Origin: Saprospiraceae bacterium
GTDB lineage: Bacteria > Bacteroidota > Bacteroidia > Chitinophagales > Saprospiraceae
Length of the DNA stretch: 64,000 nucleotides
Direction of reading: 5' to 3'
NCBI GenBank assembly: GCA_016714445.1
Contig: JADJNF010000001.1
Location: 620,001 to 684,000, forward strand
Part shown: positions 47,418-58,253 of the stretch, piece by piece
Layout of the letters: each line of letters opens with the position of its first letter
Numbering within the stretch: position 1 is the first letter of the stretch
The notes under the pieces: generated by a model
The model's input: the letters and a program-made list of their open reading frames with translations, nothing else
Told to the model about the DNA's origin: nothing
The model's database searches: none
Position numbers and translations under genes: made by a program

Positions 47418-48896
47418 TTAATTCCCTATAATTTTTTCTATTCTAAAAAGAAATGATTCGTGAATTTTATTTATTTCCTGCAAATCAAATTTTGATCGCA
47501 GACTGTCCATCATAAGAGATTGAGAACACAATACCGTATCTCCTATGTTTATCGCTGATATCTGATGTTCAAGTTTTATATTTGTCATCTTTTCTACATT
47601 GGATGCTTTAATATAAAAATTGGCTTGATCATAGTGCTGATAATGTTTCGAATAGAGTAAAACTTTGTAATTTTTTATGTCTGGGCTGTTTGTGTTTAGG
47701 TAACGAATCGCATAACCGTCATACTGCAAAGGGTCATTCGGTAAACTACGGCCATTAAGTGTATAAATTTTATAAAGAGGAAATAGTAAAAATAAAGCAG
47801 CGATGTAGAAAATGATCCTTTTATTATCAAATAAGGCGGGTAATTTAAGTGATGAAAGAGATTCGTAAATTCCTGCACTCATGACTAATGCTAAAATCGG
47901 ATAAACGGGCGCATCATACCACTCCAATTTCACTATTGGGTAAGAGATAAGCATCAAAAATGCAGAAACAATAATCAGTGCATTTTTAGTGAAAATGGAT
48001 ATTGAAATTTTCGAACTTTTATATGCGAAGTAAATTAATGGTAAGATAAATATATGTGGAGTAAAATTATACTTCACCATATTTGCTATATAAAACCAAA
48101 ATGGTTGTGCGTGCCAAGGCATGACATTTTCTGTAAGACGTAAGAATTCTGAAGCCCAAACCTTGCCGAAATAACCCGGATTACTTAATTCAGCAATTAA
48201 ATAATAAGAAACTATCGCTACCAAAACACCAATGACGCTAAAATAAAGATACTTTTCTCTTAAAATCTTACGATTTTCAGGCACTAATAAAACCGCTAAC
48301 ACCATACCCAATAATGGCATCAGGCCGGCTATTGACTTTGACAAAAATGCTAAAAAGATTAATATTCCCAGAATAGAAAAATACTTTATTCTGTTATTAA
48401 AGGGTCTGATTAAATCCTGCAAAAAAAGCAGCAAATAGGCTGTAGTAAAAAACACCAATGTTGCATCCAGATCCCCGGAACGAATAACATGTGTGTTTAC
48501 ATATCCTTGAATGGTCAGCAATATAAGTATGGAGATAGCACCAATCTGAAAATTAAAATTTCGGGTGCCAAAAAATCCTATGATAACACAAGTCATTATA
48601 CCTGCCAAAACTGATGGCAATCTTATTGATAATTCATTTATTCCATGAAGCTTAATAGCTATATATTGCATCCAGATAACCAAAGGCGGTTTTACATTAT
48701 ACTCAGATATTTTGCCATCAGTATACAAAGGAAACAATTTGTTATTTTGGGACATTTCTAAAGCATTGTTTGCATAGACTGCTTCATCCCACATGTAAAT
48801 TGAAGGAACAGAAATATTATAAAAAATTGAAGTAAAAACGAATAGACCAATAACAGCTAAAATGTCTAAATTTCGTTTTATTGCGTCAATTATCAT
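47418..48896 (-). CDS. GT39/ArnT-like integral membrane glycosyltransferase
   Basis: The 492-aa protein has about 11 membrane helices. Its first periplasmic loop carries the GT-C signature MWDEAVYANNALEMSQNN (acidic pair after the first helix) and EYNVKPPLVIWMQ, as in dolichyl-phosphate-mannose/ArnT-type transferases. The C-terminal part is a small soluble domain (YYSKHYQHYDQANFYIKASN). Members transfer a sugar from a polyprenyl phosphate to lipid or protein acceptors on the periplasmic side; the substrate is unknown. The FG-GAP-like gene upstream on the same strand is 29 bp away. Confidence 0.85.
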   Translation of the reverse strand: MIIDAIKRNLDILAVIGLFVFTSIFYNISVPSIYMWDEAVYANNALEMSQNNKLFPLYTDGKISEYNVKPPLVIWMQYIAIKLHGINELSIRLPSVLAGIMTCVIIGFFGTRNFNFQIGAISILILLTIQGYVNTHVIRSGDLDATLVFFTTAYLLLFLQDLIRPFNNRIKYFSILGILIFLAFLSKSIAGLMPLLGMVLAVLLVPENRKILREKYLYFSVIGVLVAIVSYYLIAELSNPGYFGKVWASEFLRLTENVMPWHAQPFWFYIANMVKYNFTPHIFILPLIYFAYKSSKISISIFTKNALIIVSAFLMLISYPIVKLEWYDAPVYPILALVMSAGIYESLSSLKLPALFDNKRIIFYIAALFLLFPLYKIYTLNGRSLPNDPLQYDGYAIRYLNTNSPDIKNYKVLLYSKHYQHYDQANFYIKASNVEKMTNIKLEHQISAINIGDTVLCSQSLMMDSLRSKFDLQEINKIHESFLFRIEKIIGN

Positions 48897-48924
48897 TACA
48901 ATATCATTTTTTTTAAAAAATCTA

Positions 48925-50271
48925 CTATTCTATCAAAAACAATTTTGATTTGCATTGACCTTTATTGCAAATTCTCATGATATATTGACCCTTTAACATA
49001 GCTTCAAAAATAATAGTATTATTTTCAATAATACATTTGACATCATTTCCTTTTATATCATATATTCTTAAATCATCAAAATCTCCATCTATATGGATAA
49101 ATTCATTGGTTGGATTGGGTTTTATAACCCAAAGATCATTTTTCTCATCTGAAACCGATGAAATTAAATCATTTTTTAATACTTTTATTGTATTGCCGCC
49201 TTGCAGGTTGTAAACAATATCCGCAAACCCGTCTTTGTTAAAATCAAAAACAGTAAGATTTTTTATTGGGACTGATTCTTCTACCAACAAAGTTTGTGAA
49301 ACACCTGATCTTGCTTCGTGCAAATCTGTGACCAGCCAAAGTTTGTTCCTGTCCAGAATAAGCACATCTATCAAGTCATTGTCATCAATAAATCCAGCCG
49401 CAATTTGTGACGGATTGTCCAGCTCAAGAATAAATTCTTCTCTCCTGTAATTTTCTTTTATGTAATACTTGTATATGGCAGACTTTGTTGCATCCAATAC
49501 AAACATAACATCATCTTTTTCTTTAGACAGTACCGTCAGGCATGCTACCGGTTTTTCTAATTTTGAGTCAATCACTTCCAGATTTTCATCAATAGGTGTG
49601 ACCGGATTTATGTTCCAGTTCTTTACCATAGCTTTAAGTTTTCCATTCGACTGATCAGGAATAAATATTCTGGAAAACCTGTTATCAAAATAGTACCCAC
49701 ATGATTTTCCCGGGCTAAAATCAGTTGCAACCGAATTTTGGAAATATGGAGCTATACCATTGAATGAAGAAGCAGATATTGTGTAAATATGAAAGGTATT
49801 ATTTTGGTCAACCGCATATAATAGTATATTAGAAAAGATATACTCTTCCGGATTCACAGATCCTATTGACTTTATTAAAATGCTTGAATCCAATTCTAAT
49901 GACCCCAAAAATCGTTTTTCCGCATAATATTCATCTTTGCCATACATGATATTGATATTACTTTTCCCTTTTTCAGTGTATACAATATCATCACCACCAT
50001 TAAGTGACACAATTTTAAATATTTCCGGTTCGTCTTTCGAAAGGTAAACTGTTTTTGTAAAACCATTGGTACCATTCTGCAATTTATACACCAGATTTTT
50101 TCCGTTTAAAGTAACAAATATGTCATCCTTAAGATTATTGTCAGGGTCACCTACGGACATACTTACTATAGAATCCTGTCCAAATTCGAATTCAGAAATA
50201 TCAAAAGTAATCTGAGCAATAATTTGTACATAAAATAATAAAAATATTGGAAATAAAATGTAATGTTTCAT
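48925..50271 (-). CDS. Secreted FG-GAP/VCBS-like repeat protein with T9SS type A domain
   Basis: I chose ATG 50271 because it gives a clean signal peptide (MKHYILFPIFLLFYVQIIAQ). The protein is then about 448 aa. The body is made of repeated beta-propeller-like blades with calcium-type loops, such as VGDPDNNLKDDIFV, FIDDNDLIDVLILDRNKLW and VFDFNKDGFADIVYN. It ends with a type A sorting domain (WVIKPNPTNEFIHIDGDFDDLRIYDIKG...KSKLFLIE). It is probably exported by T9SS and attached to the surface. It lies just upstream of the glycosyltransferase gene. Confidence 0.78.
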   Translation of the reverse strand: MKHYILFPIFLLFYVQIIAQITFDISEFEFGQDSIVSMSVGDPDNNLKDDIFVTLNGKNLVYKLQNGTNGFTKTVYLSKDEPEIFKIVSLNGGDDIVYTEKGKSNINIMYGKDEYYAEKRFLGSLELDSSILIKSIGSVNPEEYIFSNILLYAVDQNNTFHIYTISASSFNGIAPYFQNSVATDFSPGKSCGYYFDNRFSRIFIPDQSNGKLKAMVKNWNINPVTPIDENLEVIDSKLEKPVACLTVLSKEKDDVMFVLDATKSAIYKYYIKENYRREEFILELDNPSQIAAGFIDDNDLIDVLILDRNKLWLVTDLHEARSGVSQTLLVEESVPIKNLTVFDFNKDGFADIVYNLQGGNTIKVLKNDLISSVSDEKNDLWVIKPNPTNEFIHIDGDFDDLRIYDIKGNDVKCIIENNTIIFEAMLKGQYIMRICNKGQCKSKLFLIE

Positions 50272-50387
50272 AATAATTTTGATTTTTTTTATTTTAATTA
50301 GCTGATGCAAATATAATAATTTAATTGTATTTTGGTCTAATTTAGTAAAGTGAAGATATAGAGAATACAATGACTAAAACCATCTGT

Positions 50388-51041
50388 TTATCGGACTTCT
50401 GTATACAACTGCTCCAAAAAATCACACATATATTCATGCCGTTTTATGGCCAATTCTTTACCTTTTTCCGTTTTCATCAAGTCCTTAAGTTTTAGCAACT
50501 TTTCAAAAAAATGGTTGATCGTAGGGCCGGTATTTTTTACATACGATTCTTTGGATAATATCTCAACAGGTTCTATATTTGGATCATACAGTGGTCTGTT
50601 TTTGAACCCGCCATAATTAAAAGCTCGGGCTATTCCAATGGCCCCAATAGCATCAAGTCTGTCAGCATCTCTCACAATATCCAGTTCTACTGAAGTATAA
50701 GAATGCTCTGAAAAACTACTACGATAGGACATGTTTTCGATTATCCTGATCACTTCTTCTTTTACCTTTTCGGGAACCTGATGTTTTGTCATTATTATTC
50801 TGGCTGTTGCCGGTCCTATAGCCTCATCACCTTCATAAAATTTTGCATCAGCAATGTCATGCAAAAGGGCTGCAAGCTGAATGACATAGAGATCTCCTTT
50901 CTTTTCATGCTGGTGGATGTTCAGGGCATTTTTCCATACTCTTTCGATATGATACCAATCATGTCCACCTTCTGCATCAGATAATGTTTCTTTTACATTT
51001 TTCGCAATTTCAGCTACACTCGTAAGCATATTTATGCTCAT
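50388..51041 (-). CDS. HD-domain phosphohydrolase
   Basis: A 217-aa cytoplasmic protein of the HD superfamily (YedJ-like). The metal residues are visible in order: GGHDWYHIERVW (His), LAALLHDIADAKFY (His-Asp) and LDIVRDADRLDAIGAIGIARAF (Asp). The family hydrolyses phosphate esters, often nucleotides. The substrate here is unknown. Its start overlaps the stop of the PorP/SprF gene by 4 bp, so it is the last gene of the giant protease-PorP operon; this pairing has no obvious functional reason. Confidence 0.87.
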   Translation of the reverse strand: MSINMLTSVAEIAKNVKETLSDAEGGHDWYHIERVWKNALNIHQHEKKGDLYVIQLAALLHDIADAKFYEGDEAIGPATARIIMTKHQVPEKVKEEVIRIIENMSYRSSFSEHSYTSVELDIVRDADRLDAIGAIGIARAFNYGGFKNRPLYDPNIEPVEILSKESYVKNTGPTINHFFEKLLKLKDLMKTEKGKELAIKRHEYMCDFLEQLYTEVR

Positions 51042-51961
51042 TTCATGTCAAAGTTATAACCCACATACAATTCAAAGCCAGGTCCTGTTTTGGCCAGAGT
51101 TGAACTAATGCCATAGGATGCCAATCCACCAACCCGTAGTTTTGAATATTTATTGCCAAATTGGTCCAGAATAATACCTCCCTGAAATGCCATCATCCCC
51201 GAACTTGCATAACCAAGACCTGCCCAAAAAGTATTTTCCTTTTCAAACTTCAGTCCGTAGAGTACATCTATGATATCCGGGTTGACAATATTTGCGGTGA
51301 TCATAGGTTCGATGTATGTATCATAATTATAAAACCTGCCACCTAAGTTAAAATGGATGTGTTTTTGCCTTACCTGATCAAAATTATTTACCAATACTTT
51401 TGTGGTGTATATCTGATTTACAGCAGCCCCTATAAAAAATGAATTTTCTTTGTATTCTCTGGTGCTGGTAGTGTAATAAAAACCACCACCTATGGATGGG
51501 AAAAAACTACTGGTACGACTGCTTACAATCAAATTGTCATTTTGATCATTAAAGATTTGGTCGCTTCCATTAAAACTGTACTGCTGAAAATTTCCCGAAA
51601 TCCCAAGAGAAAGCTGTCCATATCTGCTTAAAAATGATTTCAGCATGTAGGCGTAATTAAGCTGAACACCTAACTTACTCACGGGTCCTGTTTTATCAAA
51701 ATGCAGGATAGCTCCTCCACTCATATTTTGTTTTAGCAATGGATATTGGAATGATGCAAAACCGGAAATAGGTGCGCCACTAAAACCAATCCATTGCATT
51801 CTGAAAAAACCATCAAAAATCATATCATTTCCGATTGCAGTAAAAGCCGGATTCCAGGCAGTTCGGGATTCTGTAAAATGAGAACTGTTTGCCAATTGTT
51901 GCGATATGCCTGATGACAGGACGATAAATATAAAACTACCAATAATACCTATTCTATTCAT
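51038..51961 (-). CDS. PorP/SprF family type IX secretion outer-membrane protein
   Basis: The 307-aa protein starts with a signal peptide (MNRIGIIGSFIFIVLSSGISQQ) and has the family pattern: NSSHFTESRTAWNPAFTAIGNDMIFDGFFRMQWIGFSGAP near the N-terminus, LLKQNMSGGAILHFDKTGPVSKLGVQLNYAY, and a C-terminal barrel ending FELYVGYNFDMK. PorP/SprF proteins are needed for secretion or surface attachment of individual CHU_C (type B) T9SS substrates and are often encoded beside them. Here the giant type B protein lies 28 bp upstream, a canonical pair. Confidence 0.92.
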   Translation of the reverse strand: MNRIGIIGSFIFIVLSSGISQQLANSSHFTESRTAWNPAFTAIGNDMIFDGFFRMQWIGFSGAPISGFASFQYPLLKQNMSGGAILHFDKTGPVSKLGVQLNYAYMLKSFLSRYGQLSLGISGNFQQYSFNGSDQIFNDQNDNLIVSSRTSSFFPSIGGGFYYTTSTREYKENSFFIGAAVNQIYTTKVLVNNFDQVRQKHIHFNLGGRFYNYDTYIEPMITANIVNPDIIDVLYGLKFEKENTFWAGLGYASSGMMAFQGGIILDQFGNKYSKLRVGGLASYGISSTLAKTGPGFELYVGYNFDMK

Positions 51962-51989
51962 TGTTTAATTGCTTAAATACTCTTTAAAT

Positions 51990-54900
51990 TTACTCCCATA
52001 AGATGGTTAATGCACTTTTTATCACCTGGTTGTCATAGGTTAATACATAATAATACGTATCCGCAGGAAGCTTCTCTCCATTACGCAAACCATTAAATAG
52101 CTCTCCCCTAACCTGATAACCCTCGGCTTCAAAAATAAGATTGCCCCAACGATTAAATATCTTTAGCGTATTTTGAGGAAAATCTTCCAATCCGCCAAAA
52201 ATCAACTCATCATTTTTACCATCTCCATTGGGTGTTATGATACTGATTGGCTTAAAAGTGTCCTCTTTAACACAAATTTTCACTTCATCAGAGAATTCGC
52301 ACCCATTTTTATCTGTAATAGTTGCTGTAAATATTGTTTCAACCGTTGGTTTTACAGTCGGGTTAGAAATATTTGAAGGACCTTCGATTAAGTCTACATT
52401 GTTCCATTGGTAATTAACTCCGCCTGATGCATTTAGCTTAATACTCCTTCCCTTTATAATACACGTGTCCGCACCTGCTGAGATGTTCGATGGTTCAAAT
52501 ACTTTTATTTCTATGGTTTTTGAAGAAATATTATTTGCACATACCCCATCTGAAACACCCACTGTATAAGTAGTTGTTTTAGTAGGACTTGCAACTGTGA
52601 TGGCATCTGCCAATGTAGACAAAGTATTTCCATCCGGATCTGTCCAAATATATTTAGTCCCGCCACCTGCTGTTAGTTTTACAGGATCACCATTACAAAT
52701 GCCTGGTTTATCTGCCATTATGGTTGCAACCACAACCGGTAAAACAGTGATGGCTGCACTATCTTTGTTGGTGCATCCAAAAGCATTGGTCACAGTGACT
52801 TTATATAATGTTGTAGATACTGAAGATGGGCTTCCTGCATTAACGATAAGCGTTGAATTGGTAGTATTATCAGACCACTTATAGCTGGTATGTAGTCCGG
52901 GATTAAGTTCTGTACTTTCATTTGGACAAAGGGTGGTATCAATCCCCAGATCTAACTGAGGGGCAGGTCTTGCAGTCACAATAAATGATTTTTCTATTCT
53001 ACAATTGACATCATTACTGACGACCAATAAATAAGTTCCTTCTGTATCTAAAGTAATATTTTTACTTACTGCGTTTGAAATGGTGACATTGTTCCGTTTC
53101 CATTCAAACTTTGTACCGTTGGTTTCCGCATTCACCATTACTTCAGTTCCATCACATAAACTATATTGATCTTCCAAGACTAAAGTAGGAAGAGGGGAAA
53201 TGGTAATTTTTACTTGTTCCGTTCTTTCACAATTAAAGGAATTTTTTACGGTCACCCCATAGATACCTGTTTTATCTGCTTCTACAGTTTGTGTTGTTGC
53301 AAGTGGAGTTCCATTGAATGTCCACGAAAAGGATGTATTACCAGCACCTGCATTCAGAATAGGAAATGCTTCGCCTTCACAAATACTTCTGTCATTGCCC
53401 AGATTGAAGGCTGGTCTGGGATCCACTGATATTTTGACTGATTTTCTTATTTCACAAGCTGGTGTACCCGCTTTGACAATCACTTCATAAACTCCTGCCA
53501 AGGATACACTCAGAAAAAGCCCATTTTCACCTGGTATCAGTTCTGCATCTTTATACCACTTAATTTCCGGATTTACAGCTGCTGTTGTTATAGAAATAAA
53601 ATGGTTTGTACCTTCACATATGGTCTTATCTCCATTTAGTTCTATACTTGGGCCTGAAACAAATGATACCATTATCTCATCCTCTGTAGTGCAATTATAC
53701 TGATTGGTCACAGATACTTTATAAATTCCATTTTGTGAAATTTCCAATGAATTAGATGTAACAGGTAAATTTATATTATCTTTTTGCCAGACATATGAAG
53801 TACCTTCTGAACCTGCATTAAGTGTTACTGAAGAACCTATACAAGAAACAATATCACTTCCCAGCTGGACTACTGGCAATGATCTGACTTCTACCTGCGT
53901 CGTCCTGCGAGTTTTACAACCAGCAAGATTAGTTGCTTCCACTGCATATATACCTGAATTGTTTGCTACCAAAGATAAGCCATTTGACCCTGTGATGATA
54001 TTGCCATCGTAATACCATTGCAGCGTCTGATAATCTGACGCAGTTACAGAAATATTAGCTGAATTACCCTGACATACGTTGATCAAGGATGGTAAATCTT
54101 CCACTAAAGGACTTGAAAAGAAATCCACTTTTATTTGATCCTGATTCCGGCACTGAGCGGCATTGGTCACGATTACAGAATAGTTACCTGATTGAACCAC
54201 TCCATATGTATTTGCCAACGCTCCGGATAATAAAACACCATCTTTGTACCACTCATATTTTACCCCTTCATTTCCGGCATTTAACATCAGTGTTTCCCCA
54301 TCACATTTTTTCTGGTCTGGTCCTAATTCAACTACCGGAGGATTTACTACACCTACAAAGGTCTCATCCTCTCCATTACAATTAAAATCACTTATAGCAA
54401 TGACTTTATATGTTCCTGATTCGGTAATTTGAATGTCTTTAGATATCTCTCCATTGATGAGAATATCATTTTTAAACCATTGATAGGACTGAGCACCAGA
54501 TGAATTTGTCGAAAGCGTATACGTTTCTCCATTGCAAAAAGTCTGATTATCTGCTAAAACAACACTTGGTGCCTGATGAAATGTAACCCTGATACTGTCT
54601 GTTTTTACACATCCTGAGACATGAGTGATTTTGACTTTGTATAAGCCGGAAGACACCACAAATAAAATTCCTCCTTCACTTGTAGTTAATATTTGTCCGT
54701 CCTTACTCCAGAGATATGTATTGGAGTTATCTCCAGCTTCAAGCTTAACGGTACCATCTCCCTGGCATTTATTAATATCCGGACCTAATTCGACTATGAT
54801 AGGACAACAATCTATAGGTGCAGTAAATACACTGTTTTTTTGCAAGGCACAATTGGGTGTAGCCGTAAAAAAAGCAGTTACATTATTAGACAGACCATTG

Positions 54901-57830
54901 GCATCAAGATCGGTTAGGGTTACTGTTTGTGGGCTTGAAGTTATATTAAATAGCTGTCCATTTACACTCAATTGTCCATTTGCTGGCGCTTTATCATACA
55001 CGACAATGATATCTTGTGTAAAATAATTAGTTGAAGCCACACATACACTCTGTTGTCCCGCCTTCAACTCTGAAATCTTACAGGCAGCTAAAATTTCTAT
55101 CTTTCTTGAATTTAAACTCTCATTTATACATAACCTGGATTTCAATTCTGAATATAGTGTCCCTGGTAAAGAACTGATATTAAAATTTGCAGAGAGTGAC
55201 ATGGCATAAAGTGTATAATTTCCGGATGGTGTAGTCCTGAAATCTGTACTTTGACCTGCGTAGGTAATTAAGCCTGAATTATCATTGACGAGAATATAAA
55301 TATTTTGATAAGCAGGAGAAGGGTCGGTAATTTTTTCCATAATAATACCAGGTCCAGAGGTCTGAGTCAAAGATATGTCCACAGGTAACTCAGAAAAACT
55401 GTAGAAAACTACAACATATTCAGTACATTGGCTCAACTGAGCTGTCATGGTTGCGCTCCTTGAAATAGATCCATCCCCATTGGATACGGCTGAAGAAGTG
55501 ATAAATGAACTACAAGCAAATATTGGGATAAATGTTGATGCCCTGAAAAATGAAACAAACCCACTGCCACCAATGGAGAAATTGTATGTTCCTGATTGTG
55601 TTACAAAAATATTTACCCTATTGTAGTAATAAAAGTTGGATACTACTTCACAACCCATATTTCCTTCACCAATAACTGCTACATTTCCGGGGGTTAAGTC
55701 TGCATTGACAGATCTTTGTACCGCACCCAACTTCTCACCAATCACTTTATTCATGCTTAAATTGAGAGAAGCTGATCCTTCATCCTGAGATACTTTGTTT
55801 GTTGGGCAAATGACATTATATTCTGCATTACAATCCGAAGTTATCGTAAAATTTCCTGCTGAAATTGTAAAAAACTTAAAACAGTCATAATCCATACATT
55901 CCAGCATAATTTTTGCTTTCGTTGTACCTAAAAAAGTTGATGGTATGTCATAAAAATACTCTCCTGATGCGTATAAAACTTTTTCCGCCACAACAATAGG
56001 AAAAGTCAAGCCTCCGTCAATGGACATTTTTATTCTAACAAAGGTGCATAAATCATTACTTTGATTGGTTTTCCAAACTATTTTCTCATTTTGACCAGCT
56101 TTAAATACTGTTCCTGAATTGGGTATCTGAAGTACAAAAGGCCCGGTATTTGATACTGAAATTTTAATATTATCTGTGGAGACCGCGCCACCTCCCGAAT
56201 TATTATCTCTCAAGGTGATATTAAAATTTAATTCCCTATCTACTTCAGGCAACACTTCAAAAGGACTCGACCCAGCTCCTGTGAGGATAGCCAATGAAGG
56301 AAAGTACCTTTCAGCATCTTTGGATGGCGGATAAGATCTGAAGAGCGGTGCTGTTTTTGAATTAGCGGCATCGGTTCCAATAAAACCGTGAGTAGGTTTA
56401 ATTCCAGCTCCATCTTCATCGACTTGTTCCCAACAATAGGTATGTATATCATTATCTGTAAAAGTCCCCTTAGCCATAAGATAAAAAGGAGTTCCTTTTG
56501 GCATATTGAATTTAGCGTCGCATGGATTAGCCGTAACAGTAGGAAGCTGATTACTAGTTGCAGTTGGATTGCCACAAGTTCCACCTTCACCGTTATACAC
56601 ATACTCAAACATTTCTTCAAGGCTTTTATTGTGAAAATAATTGTCAATTTCACCGCTTGATGGTATATTCTGGTCTGAATTACAGATTCCATTATAAGAC
56701 ATAATTGTGGTACCACTACCAATTTCAAAGGATGTATTCTGAGCAATAGCAGTAGTACAACTTTCTCCTATTCCGTTAAAAGTGTGATTGGCACCAAACT
56801 GGTGTCCAAATTCGTGCGCCGCAAGATTTATCCATGAATTACCAACATTAGAATAGGATCCACTCCATGCACTGGCTTTAAAAAGCTGTCCTGATGGCAG
56901 CACAAAACCGTCACAAACAGATTGCAATGCTGCCACGCCACCACTACTCCAGCCATCTCCGTCTTCATGCTGATGAAATACATGACCAATATCAAAAAGT
57001 GATGAATTAAAATGCATGGGCAATACTTTTCCAGCTTGAATAGTTCTTCCTTCCCCTCCGGTTTCATCAGGAATAAATGGATCAGTAGCAGGATCCGTAT
57101 ATCTAAATATTCTTGATCCGATTGACAACCTAAAGGACATCTCATTATTAAAAATGGCACTCAAAGCATTGACTGTATTGACAACGACCATATTTACATC
57201 AGTATCGTTATTACCATTTTTTTGATAAAATTCGCCGGTAACTACTATAGCTACTCTGTAGTTAAATCTTTTGGAACCTATTGTAAATCCTGCTCTGGTG
57301 GCTCTTTCTTTTGTTGGTGGGTGGAAACCATGCTTTTTAATTTGATCATGGTCATGCCCGCATGTTTGATTTGGCTTAGGTAGGTCAGGTTGTGTCCCAT
57401 ATTCAACAACATACCAATTAGATTTTCCCCAATCCTCAGGATAAATACTTATCATGTCTCCATTTTCAAATATAGTTGCATAAAGACTTTCATTGCCTAA
57501 AGTCAAAGAACCAAATTTTGATTCCGGGTGGTCCAAAGATATCAAGTCAAATGTAGAGATCCCATCCAACTCATTCTGAGCTGCAAAATCAACTACTTCA
57601 TTTCGCTCTGCTATAAATTCAGATTTTTCCCCCTTTAATATAAAACTTAGCACGAATTGAGATCTGGGTCCACTATTCTTTAGTAGATCAAGATATTTGG
57701 AATGATCAATTTGGATTCTTTCCCTTGTCTCTTTTATCTGAATTGATATTTTGGGAATATCAACAACTATTTGAGATGAGGCAAAATAAAATGTATACAA
57801 ACAAATAATTAGTAATGCAGACTTCCGCAT
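51990..57830 (-). CDS. Giant surface metalloprotease with Ig-like repeats and T9SS type B domain
   Basis: From ATG 57830 (MRKSALLIICLYTFYFASSQ, signal peptide) the protein has about 1946 aa. A reprolysin-like zinc protease domain follows a propeptide, with HEFGHQFGANHTF near residue 337 (HExxHxxxxxH) and a downstream SYNGIC Met-turn region. A roughly 400-aa sandwich region comes next. Eleven Ig-like repeats of about 75-80 aa then run from about residue 990, with a Cys near the start and a W-x-x-(D/N)G core. The end is a gliding-motility-associated C-terminal domain (FKPISIITPNGDGKNDELIF...NRWGNLIFEA). It should be secreted by T9SS with its own SprF-type partner, the next gene. Substrate or host surface unknown. 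Confidence 0.9.
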   Translation of the reverse strand: MRKSALLIICLYTFYFASSQIVVDIPKISIQIKETRERIQIDHSKYLDLLKNSGPRSQFVLSFILKGEKSEFIAERNEVVDFAAQNELDGISTFDLISLDHPESKFGSLTLGNESLYATIFENGDMISIYPEDWGKSNWYVVEYGTQPDLPKPNQTCGHDHDQIKKHGFHPPTKERATRAGFTIGSKRFNYRVAIVVTGEFYQKNGNNDTDVNMVVVNTVNALSAIFNNEMSFRLSIGSRIFRYTDPATDPFIPDETGGEGRTIQAGKVLPMHFNSSLFDIGHVFHQHEDGDGWSSGGVAALQSVCDGFVLPSGQLFKASAWSGSYSNVGNSWINLAAHEFGHQFGANHTFNGIGESCTTAIAQNTSFEIGSGTTIMSYNGICNSDQNIPSSGEIDNYFHNKSLEEMFEYVYNGEGGTCGNPTATSNQLPTVTANPCDAKFNMPKGTPFYLMAKGTFTDNDIHTYCWEQVDEDGAGIKPTHGFIGTDAANSKTAPLFRSYPPSKDAERYFPSLAILTGAGSSPFEVLPEVDRELNFNITLRDNNSGGGAVSTDNIKISVSNTGPFVLQIPNSGTVFKAGQNEKIVWKTNQSNDLCTFVRIKMSIDGGLTFPIVVAEKVLYASGEYFYDIPSTFLGTTKAKIMLECMDYDCFKFFTISAGNFTITSDCNAEYNVICPTNKVSQDEGSASLNLSMNKVIGEKLGAVQRSVNADLTPGNVAVIGEGNMGCEVVSNFYYYNRVNIFVTQSGTYNFSIGGSGFVSFFRASTFIPIFACSSFITSSAVSNGDGSISRSATMTAQLSQCTEYVVVFYSFSELPVDISLTQTSGPGIIMEKITDPSPAYQNIYILVNDNSGLITYAGQSTDFRTTPSGNYTLYAMSLSANFNISSLPGTLYSELKSRLCINESLNSRKIEILAACKISELKAGQQSVCVASTNYFTQDIIVVYDKAPANGQLSVNGQLFNITSSPQTVTLTDLDANGLSNNVTAFFTATPNCALQKNSVFTAPIDCCPIIVELGPDINKCQGDGTVKLEAGDNSNTYLWSKDGQILTTSEGGILFVVSSGLYKVKITHVSGCVKTDSIRVTFHQAPSVVLADNQTFCNGETYTLSTNSSGAQSYQWFKNDILINGEISKDIQITESGTYKVIAISDFNCNGEDETFVGVVNPPVVELGPDQKKCDGETLMLNAGNEGVKYEWYKDGVLLSGALANTYGVVQSGNYSVIVTNAAQCRNQDQIKVDFFSSPLVEDLPSLINVCQGNSANISVTASDYQTLQWYYDGNIITGSNGLSLVANNSGIYAVEATNLAGCKTRRTTQVEVRSLPVVQLGSDIVSCIGSSVTLNAGSEGTSYVWQKDNINLPVTSNSLEISQNGIYKVSVTNQYNCTTEDEIMVSFVSGPSIELNGDKTICEGTNHFISITTAAVNPEIKWYKDAELIPGENGLFLSVSLAGVYEVIVKAGTPACEIRKSVKISVDPRPAFNLGNDRSICEGEAFPILNAGAGNTSFSWTFNGTPLATTQTVEADKTGIYGVTVKNSFNCERTEQVKITISPLPTLVLEDQYSLCDGTEVMVNAETNGTKFEWKRNNVTISNAVSKNITLDTEGTYLLVVSNDVNCRIEKSFIVTARPAPQLDLGIDTTLCPNESTELNPGLHTSYKWSDNTTNSTLIVNAGSPSSVSTTLYKVTVTNAFGCTNKDSAAITVLPVVVATIMADKPGICNGDPVKLTAGGGTKYIWTDPDGNTLSTLADAITVASPTKTTTYTVGVSDGVCANNISSKTIEIKVFEPSNISAGADTCIIKGRSIKLNASGGVNYQWNNVDLIEGPSNISNPTVKPTVETIFTATITDKNGCEFSDEVKICVKEDTFKPISIITPNGDGKNDELIFGGLEDFPQNTLKIFNRWGNLIFEAEGYQVRGELFNGLRNGEKLPADTYYYVLTYDNQVIKSALTILWE

Positions 57831-57857
57831 GATGGGTCTTTTTTTTGTAATCAACAA

Positions 57858-58253
57858 AGTAATTCAGAGGCTTAAAAGTAAGTGAAAAATATAAATTTTC
57901 ATAATAAATTTTTCATATTCTGTAGTTTATAACCTTTAAAATTCTAAATCAGCACTGATGCTAGAAAACTATTTTACATCATATTAAATTGATATTCTAT
58001 AACAAATGACCATGACATCGACAAATTGGTTTGCATTTTCGCAAAATAATATAAAATCATAAGTCACTAACAATCTATACGTTGTGTATTTAAATCCAAC
58101 ATTAAGCCAACAATGTCTGGTATATCTGTAAATCCTTGATTGAAGAATTCAGGATTTTTTTGAATGTTGAAAATAAATTTATAGAATCTTTAACTGTTTT
58201 TATAGAACCTGTGTAGCTCTAAATTCGTTTCTTATTGAAATAAAAAATATAAT
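57858..58253. other. Divergent intergenic region, nothing recognised
   Basis: About 395 bp between the giant protease and the DUF4197 gene. No gene or strong repeat is seen. Promoters for both should lie here but are not clear by eye. Confidence 0.4.
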
